Shown here: positions 1-9,033 of the stretch, in pieces
Layout of the letters: the number at the start of each line of letters is the position of its first letter
How positions within the stretch are numbered: the stretch's first letter is position 1
The notes under the pieces: generated by a model
Told to the model about the DNA's origin: nothing
The model's database searches: none
The model's input: only the letters and a program-made list of their open reading frames with translations
Program-made: the position numbers and the translations under genes
Source of the DNA: Vallitalea sp.
GTDB lineage: Bacteria > Bacillota > Clostridia > Lachnospirales > Vallitaleaceae
Direction: 5' to 3'
Length of the DNA stretch: 64,000 nucleotides
NCBI GenBank assembly: GCA_025210515.1
Contig: JAOARM010000033.1
Coordinates: 1-64,000 of the forward strand

Positions 1-77
1 ACTTAAAGAATAGAGTGATTCATTCAATCCCCATAGTACTTCCCCGGCTTCGTCCAACATGATGTATCAGAAATCAC

Positions 78-110
78 GCTCTCCATTATATTTAAATGGG
101 GAGCTTTTTT
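78..110 (+). terminator. Rho-independent terminator inside a larger hairpin
   Basis: A 10-bp stem (78-87 with 95-104, one G-U pair) is followed directly by six T residues, the classic plus-strand intrinsic terminator. It sits inside an outer 20-bp arm pair, 61-80 with 111-130, whose mismatches are all G-U compatible. The gene it would terminate lies left of the window. Confidence 0.7.
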
Positions 111-137
111 AGCGCGACTTCCGATACATCACTTAAT

Positions 138-919
138 GTTATGTGAAGGCGCATGCGGAAGCTCACCACTCACTATATAGGGTTATCAGCAAGTAAGCAC
201 ATGGTATATTCATCAATATTCACCCATATTCTTGAACTTCTTCAGTATTGCTATGCTGTCACCTGACTTACCTTTAAATTCCTCTGGATTTACGGGATAA
301 TGAATGTTATATAAAAGTCCATTCTCGCCATATCTTCCATGCCTCAATTCGTCTAAATACCTATCTTCCGCTGCTATATTAACAATTTCAAGACATATCA
401 CAATATTCTTATCATTAGACTTCATTTTGTGTTCCCATAAATATTGACATTCAAGATTTAGAAAGCATTCTTTGATCCTTGGTGCATCAATATTCCTTGC
501 AGCTTCTAACGAAAGACCAGAAGCCTCAATTTCATCTAACTCAAATCTATTATTAGCTATTGTAGCTAAACACTTATCATAAATATCTGCATTTGGGAAA
601 TTTAGAACAGCCACACCTTTCTCTTTAAGGGTTTCATACATATGACCTTGCCTATTGACACTTGATAGTATTGCATAAAAACCATCAGCATCTCCACTGA
701 ATGTAGCCCATGATTGTAAACATGCATTTGCTTTGCCGTTTGATTTATAAGATGTTACGATTAATAATGGAGATGGTATAGCTGTAACAAAATCCATCCA
801 TGAAAATCCATAAGTCTCCATATTCCTCATTGATTCTGGAACTTCCGAATAATCTCTTTTCACCTTTTATCCCCCTTTGCATTTCGTTTTCTATCACCTA
901 GCATGCGCTTTCACATAAC
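138..919. repeat. 19-bp inverted repeat flanking the flavin-reductase gene
   Basis: The left copy, 138-156 (GTTATGTGAAGGCGCATGC), and the right copy, 901-919, are inverted with 18 of 19 positions matching. They enclose exactly one gene (213-863). The repeat arms are visibly richer in G and C than the surrounding DNA. No transposase is present. This may be the terminal repeat of a small non-autonomous element or cassette, but that is inference. Confidence 0.6.
213..863 (-). CDS. Flavin reductase-like (FMN-binding split-barrel) protein
   Basis: This is a 216-residue protein with the flavin reductase-like fold. The N-terminal half carries the usual 'IPSPLLIVTSY...GKANACLQSW' strand-turn-strand, and a typical 'VAVLNFP' segment lies near residue 85. 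Family members bind FMN and reduce flavins or act as small flavoproteins of unknown substrate. The start is a GTG, eight bases after an AAGGGGG ribosome binding site. It is a single gene with no operon partner, enclosed by an 18/19 inverted repeat (138-156, 901-919) that suggests acquisition as a unit. The exact electron donor or partner cannot be read from the sequence. Confidence 0.8.
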   Translation of the reverse strand: MKRDYSEVPESMRNMETYGFSWMDFVTAIPSPLLIVTSYKSNGKANACLQSWATFSGDADGFYAILSSVNRQGHMYETLKEKGVAVLNFPNADIYDKCLATIANNRFELDEIEASGLSLEAARNIDAPRIKECFLNLECQYLWEHKMKSNDKNIVICLEIVNIAAEDRYLDELRHGRYGENGLLYNIHYPVNPEEFKGKSGDSIAILKKFKNMGEY

Positions 920-1357
920 TACCATATTCCAGCACTCATTCGGAAACACACCCAAACCGAAGGTATTTCCCAATTACAATACTACTCCATATACACATCT
1001 AGACTCCAAAATTAATCACCATCTCCCTCGCTACACATATATCCTATATCTCATTAAAAACTATTAATATTATAGCAAATAAAACAAAATTATACAATAC
1101 TACTATTATATCACCATAATAATCCCCCTATTAAATTATCATCAAACAATTGCTTCTACTCACATCAATCTAACAATATTCTAATCATTTCCTGTAGTTT
1201 AACACTTGCAACTTAATTAAACTTTCTCAAAGCCTAAAAATGATTTCATTCAATCTTACTATAAAAGCAGCTTAAAGATTTCTAAATAACATAGACCTAG
1301 TCCTATTGTTCAGATTGATTATTTATAGATAGGGATGGTTGATTTTGAAAAAAATAC
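864..1357. other. Intergenic stretch without a recognisable gene
   Basis: Apart from the right inverted-repeat arm (901-919), I see no ORF with a ribosome binding site, no tRNA-like fold and no strong hairpin until the terminator at 1358. The sequence is AT-rich and may include the promoter of the flavin-reductase gene. Confidence 0.5.
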
Positions 1358-1406
1358 ATCAAAAGCTCGTTATCCCTTATTTTACAAAGGTTTACGAGCT
1401 TTTGAT
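1358..1406 (-). terminator. Terminator of the ROK repressor gene
   Basis: A perfect 13-bp stem (1358-1370 with 1394-1406) starts about 20 bases past the stop of the minus-strand ROK gene. On that strand it is followed by a run of seven U residues. Confidence 0.8.
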
Positions 1407-1427
1407 ATTATTTTACTGAGTGAAATA

Positions 1428-2615
1428 TTAACTTAAATAAGTATCTAATAAAAACATAGCCATTCCACTAATCACTGAATTTTCTTCATTATCAATAAAA
1501 ACAACATTGATATCATCAGTTGTTCTTTCATGAATAAATTTATATACTAAATCACGGAAGCTAGGACATGTTTCTATAAGTTTGCCTCCAATAAGTAATA
1601 TTTCTACATCAACAATATTTATATAATTAACCATTCCTGTTGCAAAGTAATTAGCTGCATCGTATACAACTCTACAGACAACATCATCCCCTTCTTCATA
1701 TGCCTCATTAATATCATCTATAGTAATGTTATCCATATTAATAGAAGATTGTCTTCCTCTTTTTATTTCTGACAATATTTGATCTTTTATGGCAAATATT
1801 GTACTGTATGTTTCTATACATCCATAATTACCACATATACATTTCTTACCATCAATATCGACAATCATATGCCCAATACCTTTTTTCACAACACCAGTTT
1901 TTCTACGAACAACAAGACCATTACTTATAAGTCCTGCCCCAATACCTTTTCCTATCGTAACATATGCCATTGTGTTATATTTGTGTACATAATGAAGCCA
2001 ATATTGTCCATTTATACATCCTCTTGCAATATTTTCCATGACAACCCTTTTATCAAATTTATTTCTTAGCATTTGAACTAAAGGAGCATTTATCCAGCCC
2101 TTTCCTTGAAACCGATAAGTATTTAATACAATACCTTTTTCTATATCAATTGGACCTACGCATGCCATTCCGATACCTAATACTTCATCATTATCTATTT
2201 GTAAACATTCAATCATATTTTGATAATCTGAATAAACTAAGTCTATGAATGTCTCTGTTGTCATATCATAAGTTATTTTTTGATATCTACTTTTTAGAAT
2301 ATATCCATTTAAATCAGTAATAGATATAGTAAAATGCTCTCTATATACAACTATACAAACAATAAAATTCAAAGCTTCATTTATAGAGAATAATTCTGAA
2401 GGTCTTCCCCCTTTTGATGACTCTGCTATACCACTTACTTTTATTAGTTTTTGCTTAAGTAAATTTTCAATTATTCGATATAATGTTGCTATTTTAAATT
2501 TTGTATGAAACAATAATTCTTTTCGAGATATCTTTTTATATCGTCTTATTAAGTTATATACCATTTTTTCTTTTTTCCCAATAATGTAGTCATTAGATGC
2601 TAAACGCTTAATCAT
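1428..2615 (-). CDS. ROK-family transcriptional repressor (NagC/XylR type)
   Basis: This 395-residue protein has an N-terminal winged helix-turn-helix (about residues 18-75, 'SRKELLFHTKFKIATLYRI') followed by a ROK domain. The ROK zinc site is complete: a His in 'GHMIVDIDG' followed by the Cys cluster 'CICGNYGC'. In the family the ROK domain binds a sugar or sugar derivative and releases DNA. It lies downstream of, and on the same strand as, the kinase-sulfatase-TTT transporter genes, so it is the obvious candidate regulator of that locus. A 350-bp gap before it means it probably has its own promoter. The start is an ATG after GTGAGGTGAGTT. The inducer is unknown. Confidence 0.88.
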   Translation of the reverse strand: MIKRLASNDYIIGKKEKMVYNLIRRYKKISRKELLFHTKFKIATLYRIIENLLKQKLIKVSGIAESSKGGRPSELFSINEALNFIVCIVVYREHFTISITDLNGYILKSRYQKITYDMTTETFIDLVYSDYQNMIECLQIDNDEVLGIGMACVGPIDIEKGIVLNTYRFQGKGWINAPLVQMLRNKFDKRVVMENIARGCINGQYWLHYVHKYNTMAYVTIGKGIGAGLISNGLVVRRKTGVVKKGIGHMIVDIDGKKCICGNYGCIETYSTIFAIKDQILSEIKRGRQSSINMDNITIDDINEAYEEGDDVVCRVVYDAANYFATGMVNYINIVDVEILLIGGKLIETCPSFRDLVYKFIHERTTDDINVVFIDNEENSVISGMAMFLLDTYLS

Positions 2616-2965
2616 AACTCACCTCACTATTAAAATATAGACTTTTTTTCATTTAAAATATACAATAGAACATTATCCAATACAGCATTACAATCGAAAC
2701 ACTTCGTAGTACAAAGTCTCAATCTATTATGATATATTTTTAAAAGCAATGCAACACTTTTTTAATCAAATTAATATGTTCTATATATTAAGAATTGTTA
2801 TGGACTATAATAAATTAACTTCAAGGTGAGTAAATTTGCAATATTATCTAATTTTCCTATTAATCTTCATATATATATAGTTAAATAATATTATTCTGAT
2901 TAACAATTAATTTAGAAAAAATCTGTCTGAACTAACAAAGCTAATTCATAAATAATTATATCTTA
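2616..2965. other. Intergenic gap between tctA and the ROK repressor
   Basis: 350 bp of very AT-rich DNA. It presumably holds the repressor promoter and the 3' end of the tct transcript. I see no clear terminator hairpin after tctA and no copy of the TTATCATnnTGATAA palindrome found at 10092 and 10154. Confidence 0.4.
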
Positions 2966-4444
2966 CTAATTAGTTTTCACCTGTTTTCTTAATGAGATAA
3001 TAAAAATTACTGTCAATACCAAAAATGCTAAGCAAATAGGTCTAGTTACAAAAATTAAGTAGCTCCCCTCTGACATAACCAATGCTCTTCTTAAGTTAAA
3101 TTCTACAATGGGGCCAAGAATAAATCCAAGTACAATTGGAACAGCTGGAATCCCTATTTTTCTTAAAAAATAAGATATAATTCCAAATGCAATAAGAATA
3201 TAAATATAAAAAACTGTATTCTTTAATGAAAAGGCACCTGAAAAACACGTTACAATAAGTATAGTTAATAATATAGGTTGTGGTACCTCTGTAACCTTAG
3301 CGAAAACTTTTGATAAAAACTTACCTTGTATGTACATAAAAATATTAATAATAACAAATCCTATCATAATTGCATAGACTATTGGACCTTGGCTTCTAAA
3401 TAAATTTGGCCCTGGAATCAGTCCATGCATCATCAATGCACCAAGTAAAGTTGCTGCTACAGCACTTCCTGGAATACCCAATGTTAATAAGGGAATAAGT
3501 GATGCTCCTGTAACTGCATTATTGCCAGCTTCTGGTGCCGCCACCCCTTCAATTGCACCTTTTCCAAATTTCTCAGGTTCTTTGGAATTTCTTTTAGCTT
3601 CATTATAACTTATAAATGATGCTACACCCGTTCCTATTCCTGGAATTGCTCCGATAATTGTTCCAATTACTGTTGATTTTAGAATAGAAGGCATACATTT
3701 TTTGACCTCGGCAAATGACAATGTATCATCACCTTCAAACTCAATAACATTATCTTTCTCTTTAGTATTCAAAAGTTGATAAACACGTGTTAAAACAACT
3801 TCAACTGCAAATAGACCTAATAATACAGGTAATAGCCCTAATCCTGTCATCAATCTGACATTGTCAAAAGTGAATCTCGTTACTCCACTCATTGTATCTA
3901 ATCCAACCATGGATATAAGTACACCAAAACACCCAGCCATTAACCCTTTAAAAAGATTTTTACCACTAACAGATCCAATTACGGATAACCCAAAGATTCC
4001 TAAAGCAAAGTATTCTGGTGGACCAAAGTTAAGAGTGAATTTAGAAATTGACGGTGAAGCAAATAATAATATTAAAGCACTAATTATACCTCCGATAGTC
4101 GATGCAACCAATGCCATCATTAAAGCTTTTTTAGCTTTACCTTGTTGTGCCAATGGATAACCATCTAACAAAGTAGCTGCTGCTGCGTTAGTACCAGGGG
4201 TACCAATTAATATAGCCGAAATAGATCCACCATATGTTCCACCACAATAGATACCTAAAAGCATTAAAATTGCATTAACAGGACTTAACGCAAATGTAAA
4301 CGGTAAAAGTAATACAATTCCAACATTAGCTGATAACCCTGGTATAACTCCAAAAACAATTCCTATGAATAATCCTATATTCATAAAAATAATGCTTTGT
4401 ACAGATAATATATATCCTAATCCTTCTACAAAATTCTGTAACAT
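2966..4444 (-). CDS. tctA: TTT transporter large membrane subunit TctA
   Basis: This is a 492-residue polytopic membrane protein of the TctA family, the pore subunit of secondary tripartite tricarboxylate transporters. The conserved glycine-rich loops are present: 'GVIPGLSANVGIVLLLPF' near the N-terminus, 'GTPGTNAAAATLLDG', and a second-half copy 'GIPGSAVAATLLG', matching the family's internal pseudo-symmetry. A TTG upstream would add eight residues, but the AAAGGGGG ribosome binding site lies inside that extension, so the ATG at 4444 is the real start. It is the third gene of tctC-tctB-tctA. The substrate in this family is usually a small carboxylate. Confidence 0.93.
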   Translation of the reverse strand: MLQNFVEGLGYILSVQSIIFMNIGLFIGIVFGVIPGLSANVGIVLLLPFTFALSPVNAILMLLGIYCGGTYGGSISAILIGTPGTNAAAATLLDGYPLAQQGKAKKALMMALVASTIGGIISALILLFASPSISKFTLNFGPPEYFALGIFGLSVIGSVSGKNLFKGLMAGCFGVLISMVGLDTMSGVTRFTFDNVRLMTGLGLLPVLLGLFAVEVVLTRVYQLLNTKEKDNVIEFEGDDTLSFAEVKKCMPSILKSTVIGTIIGAIPGIGTGVASFISYNEAKRNSKEPEKFGKGAIEGVAAPEAGNNAVTGASLIPLLTLGIPGSAVAATLLGALMMHGLIPGPNLFRSQGPIVYAIMIGFVIINIFMYIQGKFLSKVFAKVTEVPQPILLTILIVTCFSGAFSLKNTVFYIYILIAFGIISYFLRKIGIPAVPIVLGFILGPIVEFNLRRALVMSEGSYLIFVTRPICLAFLVLTVIFIISLRKQVKTN

Positions 4445-4471
4445 ACGTCTAATACCCCCTTTTGTCAATTA

Positions 4472-4915
4472 TTAAGGTAATGGTACCTGTAAAACCATTG
4501 TAAAAACTAAATACAAACAAATTACTACAGCATAAGTACATATATAACCCGTCCATTTTCTACACTTCAAATACAATAAGGAAACTGTACTAAATGCTAA
4601 AGAACTAATTAAAAATCCTATAATAGTTATTAATATTAAATAGATAAAAAGAATTCCAAAGAATAATATTACCTTCATTTCTTTAGTAAAATCTATCTCC
4701 GTAGATTTATCCTTTTTGAAAACAAGACTTTGAATCAAAAGTATGATACTAAAGATGAATAATAGTATGGTACATAATTTTGGTACAAATTGTGCATCTA
4801 CCAATGCGGACATACCACTAGATTCAATTTGTAAAGGTATTAGGAACCAAACTACTATAGAAAATCCAGCAAATACTATGCCACTTACTAAATTCGTTCT
4901 AAATCTAATTTTCAT
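4472..4915 (-). CDS. tctB: TTT transporter small membrane subunit TctB
   Basis: This 147-residue protein has four predicted membrane segments (about residues 12-32, 48-66, 82-108 and 118-143) and the length and layout of TctB, the small permease subunit that assembles with TctA. It lies between tctC and tctA, 27 bases before the tctA start. The ribosome binding site is GTGAGGTG. Assignment rests partly on context, because TctB sequences are poorly conserved. Confidence 0.85.
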   Translation of the reverse strand: MKIRFRTNLVSGIVFAGFSIVVWFLIPLQIESSGMSALVDAQFVPKLCTILLFIFSIILLIQSLVFKKDKSTEIDFTKEMKVILFFGILFIYLILITIIGFLISSLAFSTVSLLYLKCRKWTGYICTYAVVICLYLVFTMVLQVPLP

Positions 4916-4959
4916 ATGAAATACACCTCACTTAATTGTTATCTGTAACTTTTTAACAC

Positions 4960-4995
4960 ATATTCAACAGAATGGTTTCACCATTCTGCGAATAT
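4960..4995 (-). other. Intercistronic hairpin between tctC and tctB
   Basis: ATATTC..CAGAATGG..CCATTCTG.GAATAT forms an 8-bp stem (4968-4975 with 4981-4988) extended by a 6-bp outer stem. No U tract follows on the minus strand. It is therefore more likely an mRNA-stabilising or partial-termination hairpin that favours the binding-protein gene than a full terminator. Confidence 0.6.
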
Positions 4996-5012
4996 ATGTA
5001 ATTAAAATAACT

Positions 5013-6041
5013 TTATTTTTCTATTAGATCATAGAACTTTTTAGCAGCCTCTGTTGCTTTGTTAATATGTTCTTCAACTTCCTGTCCATTATCTTCAACT
5101 ATTACAACACTTCGTTTTTGAACCTCTTTTTTAAACTCTTCATTTTGATATACAGCTTCAAATTTATTATATAAGTAATCAATAACTTTTTGATCTGTTC
5201 CTTTCCTTGCTGCAAAATATACATAGGAATCAAAAGTCAAATCATACCCTAGTTTATTAATAGATGGTATTTCTACCCCTTCATATTTTGTATATGCTTC
5301 ATTGTCCAAAACGAATAATGGTGTAAGGGATCCATCTAAAATATATTCTTTTGCAAGAGTAGCTGATGCTAATGTAACATCTACATGTCCACCTAATAAA
5401 TTAGTAATACCTTCACCAGCACTTTTATGAGGAACTGTTAAAGCTGATATTCCTGCCATTTTATATAATGCTGCTTGTACCATATAGTTAGAAGTCCCTG
5501 GACCACCACTACCAAATTTAACAGTTTCTTTTTTACCATATTCTATTAAATCTTCAAAACTATTAATCCCTGTTTTTTCATGATTAGACAAAACAACACT
5601 TTTAGCATTTGTCATTCCAATAATAGGTATAAAATCATCTGCTTCATATTTGACTTTCTGATATAACGGAGCAACGGAATGAACTAAACTAGGTAATACA
5701 ATAATTGTATCGCTATTTGCTTCTTCTACTAGATACTCTGTAGCACCTACAATTCCACCAGCACCTGGACGATTTTCAATTGCAACGGATTTACCTAATT
5801 CTTTCTCTAGATATTTTCCTATAATCCGTGTATTAACACTCATATTACCAGCAGCTCCAGCTGGAACTATTATTCTAAGTTCTTTTTTAGGGTAATCCAC
5901 TGTTGAATCTTTACTACTATCTTCATTATTAGTGGATTCCACTGTTGAATCTTTACTATTTTTTTCTTCATTTTTACTACACCCACCAAAAACTGATAAA
6001 ACTAACACCATACTTAATAATAATAATAGTATCTTTTTCAT
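5013..6041 (-). CDS. tctC: TTT transporter solute-binding lipoprotein TctC (Bug family)
   Basis: This is a 342-residue periplasmic-type binding protein anchored as a lipoprotein: a hydrophobic signal of about 17 residues ends in a lipobox whose Cys lies in 'FGGCSKN', followed by a Lys/Ser/Asp-rich linker. The mature part shows Bug/TctC features: 'LRIIVPAGAAGNMSVNTR', 'ENRPGAGGIVGA' and 'GGHVDVTLAS'. It captures the substrate and hands it to TctA/TctB. An in-frame GTG three codons upstream overlaps the AAAGGAG ribosome binding site, so the ATG at 6041 is preferred. It is flanked on both sides by intercistronic hairpins. Confidence 0.92.
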   Translation of the reverse strand: MKKILLLLLSMVLVLSVFGGCSKNEEKNSKDSTVESTNNEDSSKDSTVDYPKKELRIIVPAGAAGNMSVNTRIIGKYLEKELGKSVAIENRPGAGGIVGATEYLVEEANSDTIIVLPSLVHSVAPLYQKVKYEADDFIPIIGMTNAKSVVLSNHEKTGINSFEDLIEYGKKETVKFGSGGPGTSNYMVQAALYKMAGISALTVPHKSAGEGITNLLGGHVDVTLASATLAKEYILDGSLTPLFVLDNEAYTKYEGVEIPSINKLGYDLTFDSYVYFAARKGTDQKVIDYLYNKFEAVYQNEEFKKEVQKRSVVIVEDNGQEVEEHINKATEAAKKFYDLIEK

Positions 6042-6070
6042 ACATACCACTCCTTTTTTTATTATTTAAT

Positions 6071-6098
6071 CCACTCATTATTGATTAATAATGGGTGG
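6071..6098 (-). other. Intercistronic hairpin between the sulfatase gene and tctC
   Basis: A 12-bp stem (6071-6082 with 6087-6098, one G-U) with a 4-base loop and no following U run. It lies 30 bases upstream of the tctC start, in a spot where a processing or stabilising hairpin could raise tctC expression. Confidence 0.6.
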
Positions 6099-6119
6099 TT
6101 AATAACAAATAATTATGTA

Positions 6120-7481
6120 CTATTTGAAATCAGGTAAAACAAATTGATCGTTAGTATCGTTAATCCATTTTTTCAATCTATCATTTAACTCTTTACGCTT
6201 ATCCTTATACTTTGAATTATAGGCTAGATTCATCTGTTCTAGCGGGTCATCATTCAAATTAAACATTAACCAGGCTGTATTTTCAAAACAAACATATTTC
6301 CAACCATCCTTAGTAACTAATCCACGCCATGAGAATTCTATACTATCTTCATGTCCAGTCGGTATCACAGACTGTAAATAAGCACTATCAGGTTCTTCCA
6401 TAGATCTACTCCCCCTCAATCGGTAATGTGCATAATTAGTACCTTCCATCCAAACAGGCACATCAATATTACATAGACCTAAAGTTGTAGGTGCAATATC
6501 TACATGATTAATCGGTACATCACAACTCCCGTTAAGCCTTCCATTGTATCGAGAAATTTCACCACCTATAATAAATGGTATACTTATTGCTTCTTGGTAT
6601 GGTGTCGTTTTCTTGAATTGCCCGTGGCATCCATGCATATCACCATGATCACTAAAAAACATAATATGAGTATTATCGGCGAGTCCTAGTTCATTTAACG
6701 ATTTTCTTATTCTACCTAAATTCATATCAAGATTTTCAATCTGTGCATAATATCCTGCTAAATCTTGTTTAGCTTGCTCTTTTATATAATCTATATTTGG
6801 CACATTATCTCGTAATTGTATATTATGAGGTTTATAATTTCTAGCGAATTCATCTGGAGCGACATATGGATCATGTGGCGGTTGAACAGACAAAACTGCA
6901 AAAAACGGATTATCTTTTTCCTTTTGCTCTACTAAATAATCAATGAGTAAATCTGTCAAGCAATCTGTTTCGTAACCATCAAGTCTAAATGAATTTGTAA
7001 CATCTCCTTCACCACCATGAACCCAAGTATCCCAAGGCGAGTTATTATTATCATATCCTATCCATCTTTCAAATCCGCCTCGCCTTTCAGGAGGAACAAC
7101 GTGCATAGTAGCCCTCCCTTTATTAATTTCACTAAAACAATCTGCCGTACGTATATTCTGCTCCTTATAGCCATCCACATGCCATTTTCCAAAATACGCT
7201 GTATGGTAACCATTTTCATTAAACACATGTGCAATAGTTTTTTGTTTTGGGTTCATTTGATACTCATGACCTGGTACACAATTATGAGGATAAACACTTG
7301 TTAACATAGACCCTCTAAACGGACAACATAATGGAAAACCAGATACTGCCTCAGTAAAATTAACTCCCAACCTAGCAAGATTATCAATATTTGGTGTTAT
7401 TGCATTAGGATCACCATTGTACCCTATAGCTTGTCCTCTAAGTTGGTCACCAAATATCCATATAACATTTGACTTTACCAT
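6120..7481 (-). CDS. Cytoplasmic sulfatase (type I, formylglycine-dependent)
   Basis: This is a 453-residue alkaline-phosphatase-superfamily sulfatase. The signature C-x-P-x-R is present as C52-C53-P54-F55-R56, so C52 is the residue expected to be oxidised to formylglycine. The metal-binding 'FGDQLRG' at residues 10-16 and 'FFSDHGDMHGCHG' in the middle fit the family. There is no signal peptide, so it acts in the cytoplasm on imported sulfate esters. The architecture resembles choline-sulfatase and small arylsulfatases, but the substrate is not readable. It is followed by the TTT transporter genes. No sulfatase-maturing radical SAM enzyme is encoded in the window. Confidence 0.9.
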   Translation of the reverse strand: MVKSNVIWIFGDQLRGQAIGYNGDPNAITPNIDNLARLGVNFTEAVSGFPLCCPFRGSMLTSVYPHNCVPGHEYQMNPKQKTIAHVFNENGYHTAYFGKWHVDGYKEQNIRTADCFSEINKGRATMHVVPPERRGGFERWIGYDNNNSPWDTWVHGGEGDVTNSFRLDGYETDCLTDLLIDYLVEQKEKDNPFFAVLSVQPPHDPYVAPDEFARNYKPHNIQLRDNVPNIDYIKEQAKQDLAGYYAQIENLDMNLGRIRKSLNELGLADNTHIMFFSDHGDMHGCHGQFKKTTPYQEAISIPFIIGGEISRYNGRLNGSCDVPINHVDIAPTTLGLCNIDVPVWMEGTNYAHYRLRGSRSMEEPDSAYLQSVIPTGHEDSIEFSWRGLVTKDGWKYVCFENTAWLMFNLNDDPLEQMNLAYNSKYKDKRKELNDRLKKWINDTNDQFVLPDFK

Positions 7482-7560
7482 TTTTTCTCTCCTTCATCAA
7501 TTGCTATAAAATTTATTACTAATTAATACATCAATTTGTCATTTGCTTAGTATATATTAG

Positions 7561-8994
7561 TTACTTCATTTGTAATTTCCTATATGGTGGTAATAACTTT
7601 CCTGTCACTAACTCATTATTTATAACTAAACCATCAGATGGTCTACACTTTAATTCTTCTAATAAATATGTCTTAAATTGACAAATTAGCGAACTATATT
7701 TCTCATCATTTATAAGATTGTTTAGTTCTTGTGGATCTTCATCTAAGTCAAAAAACAATTCCAATCCTGAATATGAATCCCAAACATATTTGTACTTTTC
7801 ATTTACAATAAAGTTCCATCCTCTATTTAATCCAATTCTGTAATTCTCTCCATGCACATATTTTCTATCAACAAGTTTTTCACCCATTAAAATAGGTTTA
7901 AGACTATCCCCTTCAACTCTATCAGGTATATTAATTCCTGCAATATCTAGTACAGTAGGCATAATATCACATAGACTAACGGGTACTTTATTTCGTCTAT
8001 TTATCTTGTATCCTTCATTTTGGGGAATTCTAATGATTAGAGGTACTTTTGCAGACCCCTCAAAAGCTCCCCCTTTTCTAAACATATTATGATCTCCTAA
8101 CATTTCACCGTGATCTGATGTGAATATGATGATTGTATTATCTAAAATACCCCTTCTTTTTAACCATATTAATAGTTTCCCAATTTGAGCATCAATGTGA
8201 CTAATAGAGCCATAATATGCTCTTCTTGCCATTTCTAAAGCTTTCTCCTCTATTTTACCTTCAAATGGATTTGTAACATATGAAGATTCTTCAAATTGGG
8301 GTGCCCATTCACCTATAGGTACTTCTGGTAATTCAACATCTCTATACATATCATAATAAAACCTTGGTGGATCTAATGGTGGATGCGGTCTGTGAAAACT
8401 CATTTGTAAGTAAAATGGTCTTGTTGGATCTCTTCTTTCAATTTGATCTAATGATTCTCTTAAAGTCCATTCAGTTGGATGCAATCTACTTTCAGCATCC
8501 CAAGGAAATACTACCCTATTATTACAATCATGCATTTTAGCAGTATCAATTACCTTTCCACCTGTTTCTTTCTCTAACCATAAATGATAGTCACTTGGTA
8601 ATTTGTATTCATCATTTGCATTTTGTGTTTCATAAAGCTTGTTTATTTCAAAACCAAGTGCCTTTCTTTGAGGCGAGAAATGATTTTTCCCAACATTAAT
8701 TGTTTGATATCCATTATTTCTTAACACTTCCATCATAGTATTTTCATAGTTCCATTCCACACTAAAATCATTGCCAAAGAAACCAGTAGATGATGGTTTC
8801 TTTCCTGTTATAAGAGATGCTCTTGCCGGAACACACACAGGTGATGGACTGTAAGCTCTTTCAAAAACAACACTATTTAATGTCATCTCATCTAAAAAAG
8901 GTGTTTGTATTACATCATTACCCAACGCACCAATACAATCACCTCTCCATTGATCCGCTAGAATCATGATTATATTCGGTTCTTTTGTTGTCAT
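7561..8994 (-). CDS. Second cytoplasmic sulfatase (type I)
   Basis: This is a 477-residue sulfatase with signature C54-V55-P56-A57-R58 continuing into 'ASLITG', and metal ligands in 'LADQWRGD' (residues 12-19) and 'FTSDHGEMLGDH'. It has no signal peptide. The C-terminal part ends with the common 'DLDEDPQELNNL' segment. It is clearly diverged from the sulfatase at 6120-7481, so the two probably remove different sulfate groups or act on successive intermediates. Ribosome binding site TGGAGGA. It is co-transcribed between the ROK kinase (39 bases upstream) and the first sulfatase (79 bases downstream). Confidence 0.9.
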   Translation of the reverse strand: MTTKEPNIIMILADQWRGDCIGALGNDVIQTPFLDEMTLNSVVFERAYSPSPVCVPARASLITGKKPSSTGFFGNDFSVEWNYENTMMEVLRNNGYQTINVGKNHFSPQRKALGFEINKLYETQNANDEYKLPSDYHLWLEKETGGKVIDTAKMHDCNNRVVFPWDAESRLHPTEWTLRESLDQIERRDPTRPFYLQMSFHRPHPPLDPPRFYYDMYRDVELPEVPIGEWAPQFEESSYVTNPFEGKIEEKALEMARRAYYGSISHIDAQIGKLLIWLKRRGILDNTIIIFTSDHGEMLGDHNMFRKGGAFEGSAKVPLIIRIPQNEGYKINRRNKVPVSLCDIMPTVLDIAGINIPDRVEGDSLKPILMGEKLVDRKYVHGENYRIGLNRGWNFIVNEKYKYVWDSYSGLELFFDLDEDPQELNNLINDEKYSSLICQFKTYLLEELKCRPSDGLVINNELVTGKLLPPYRKLQMK

Positions 8995-9033
8995 TTTTTA
9001 TCCTCCATTATCTATTTTATTCCTATTGAAACC

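Noticed and set aside
138..919. Integron cassette with attC sites
   Set aside because: The repeat ends do not fit GTTRRRY/RYYYAAC, and no second cassette or integrase is present.
4445..4468. Upstream TTG start for TctA
   Set aside because: The AAAGGGGG ribosome binding site would be inside the coding region; the ATG at 4444 is correctly spaced.
6120..8994. Phosphodiesterase or phosphonate hydrolase instead of sulfatases
   Set aside because: Both proteins carry the C-x-P-x-R signature with the sulfatase extension, so sulfatase is the better call, although promiscuous activity is possible.
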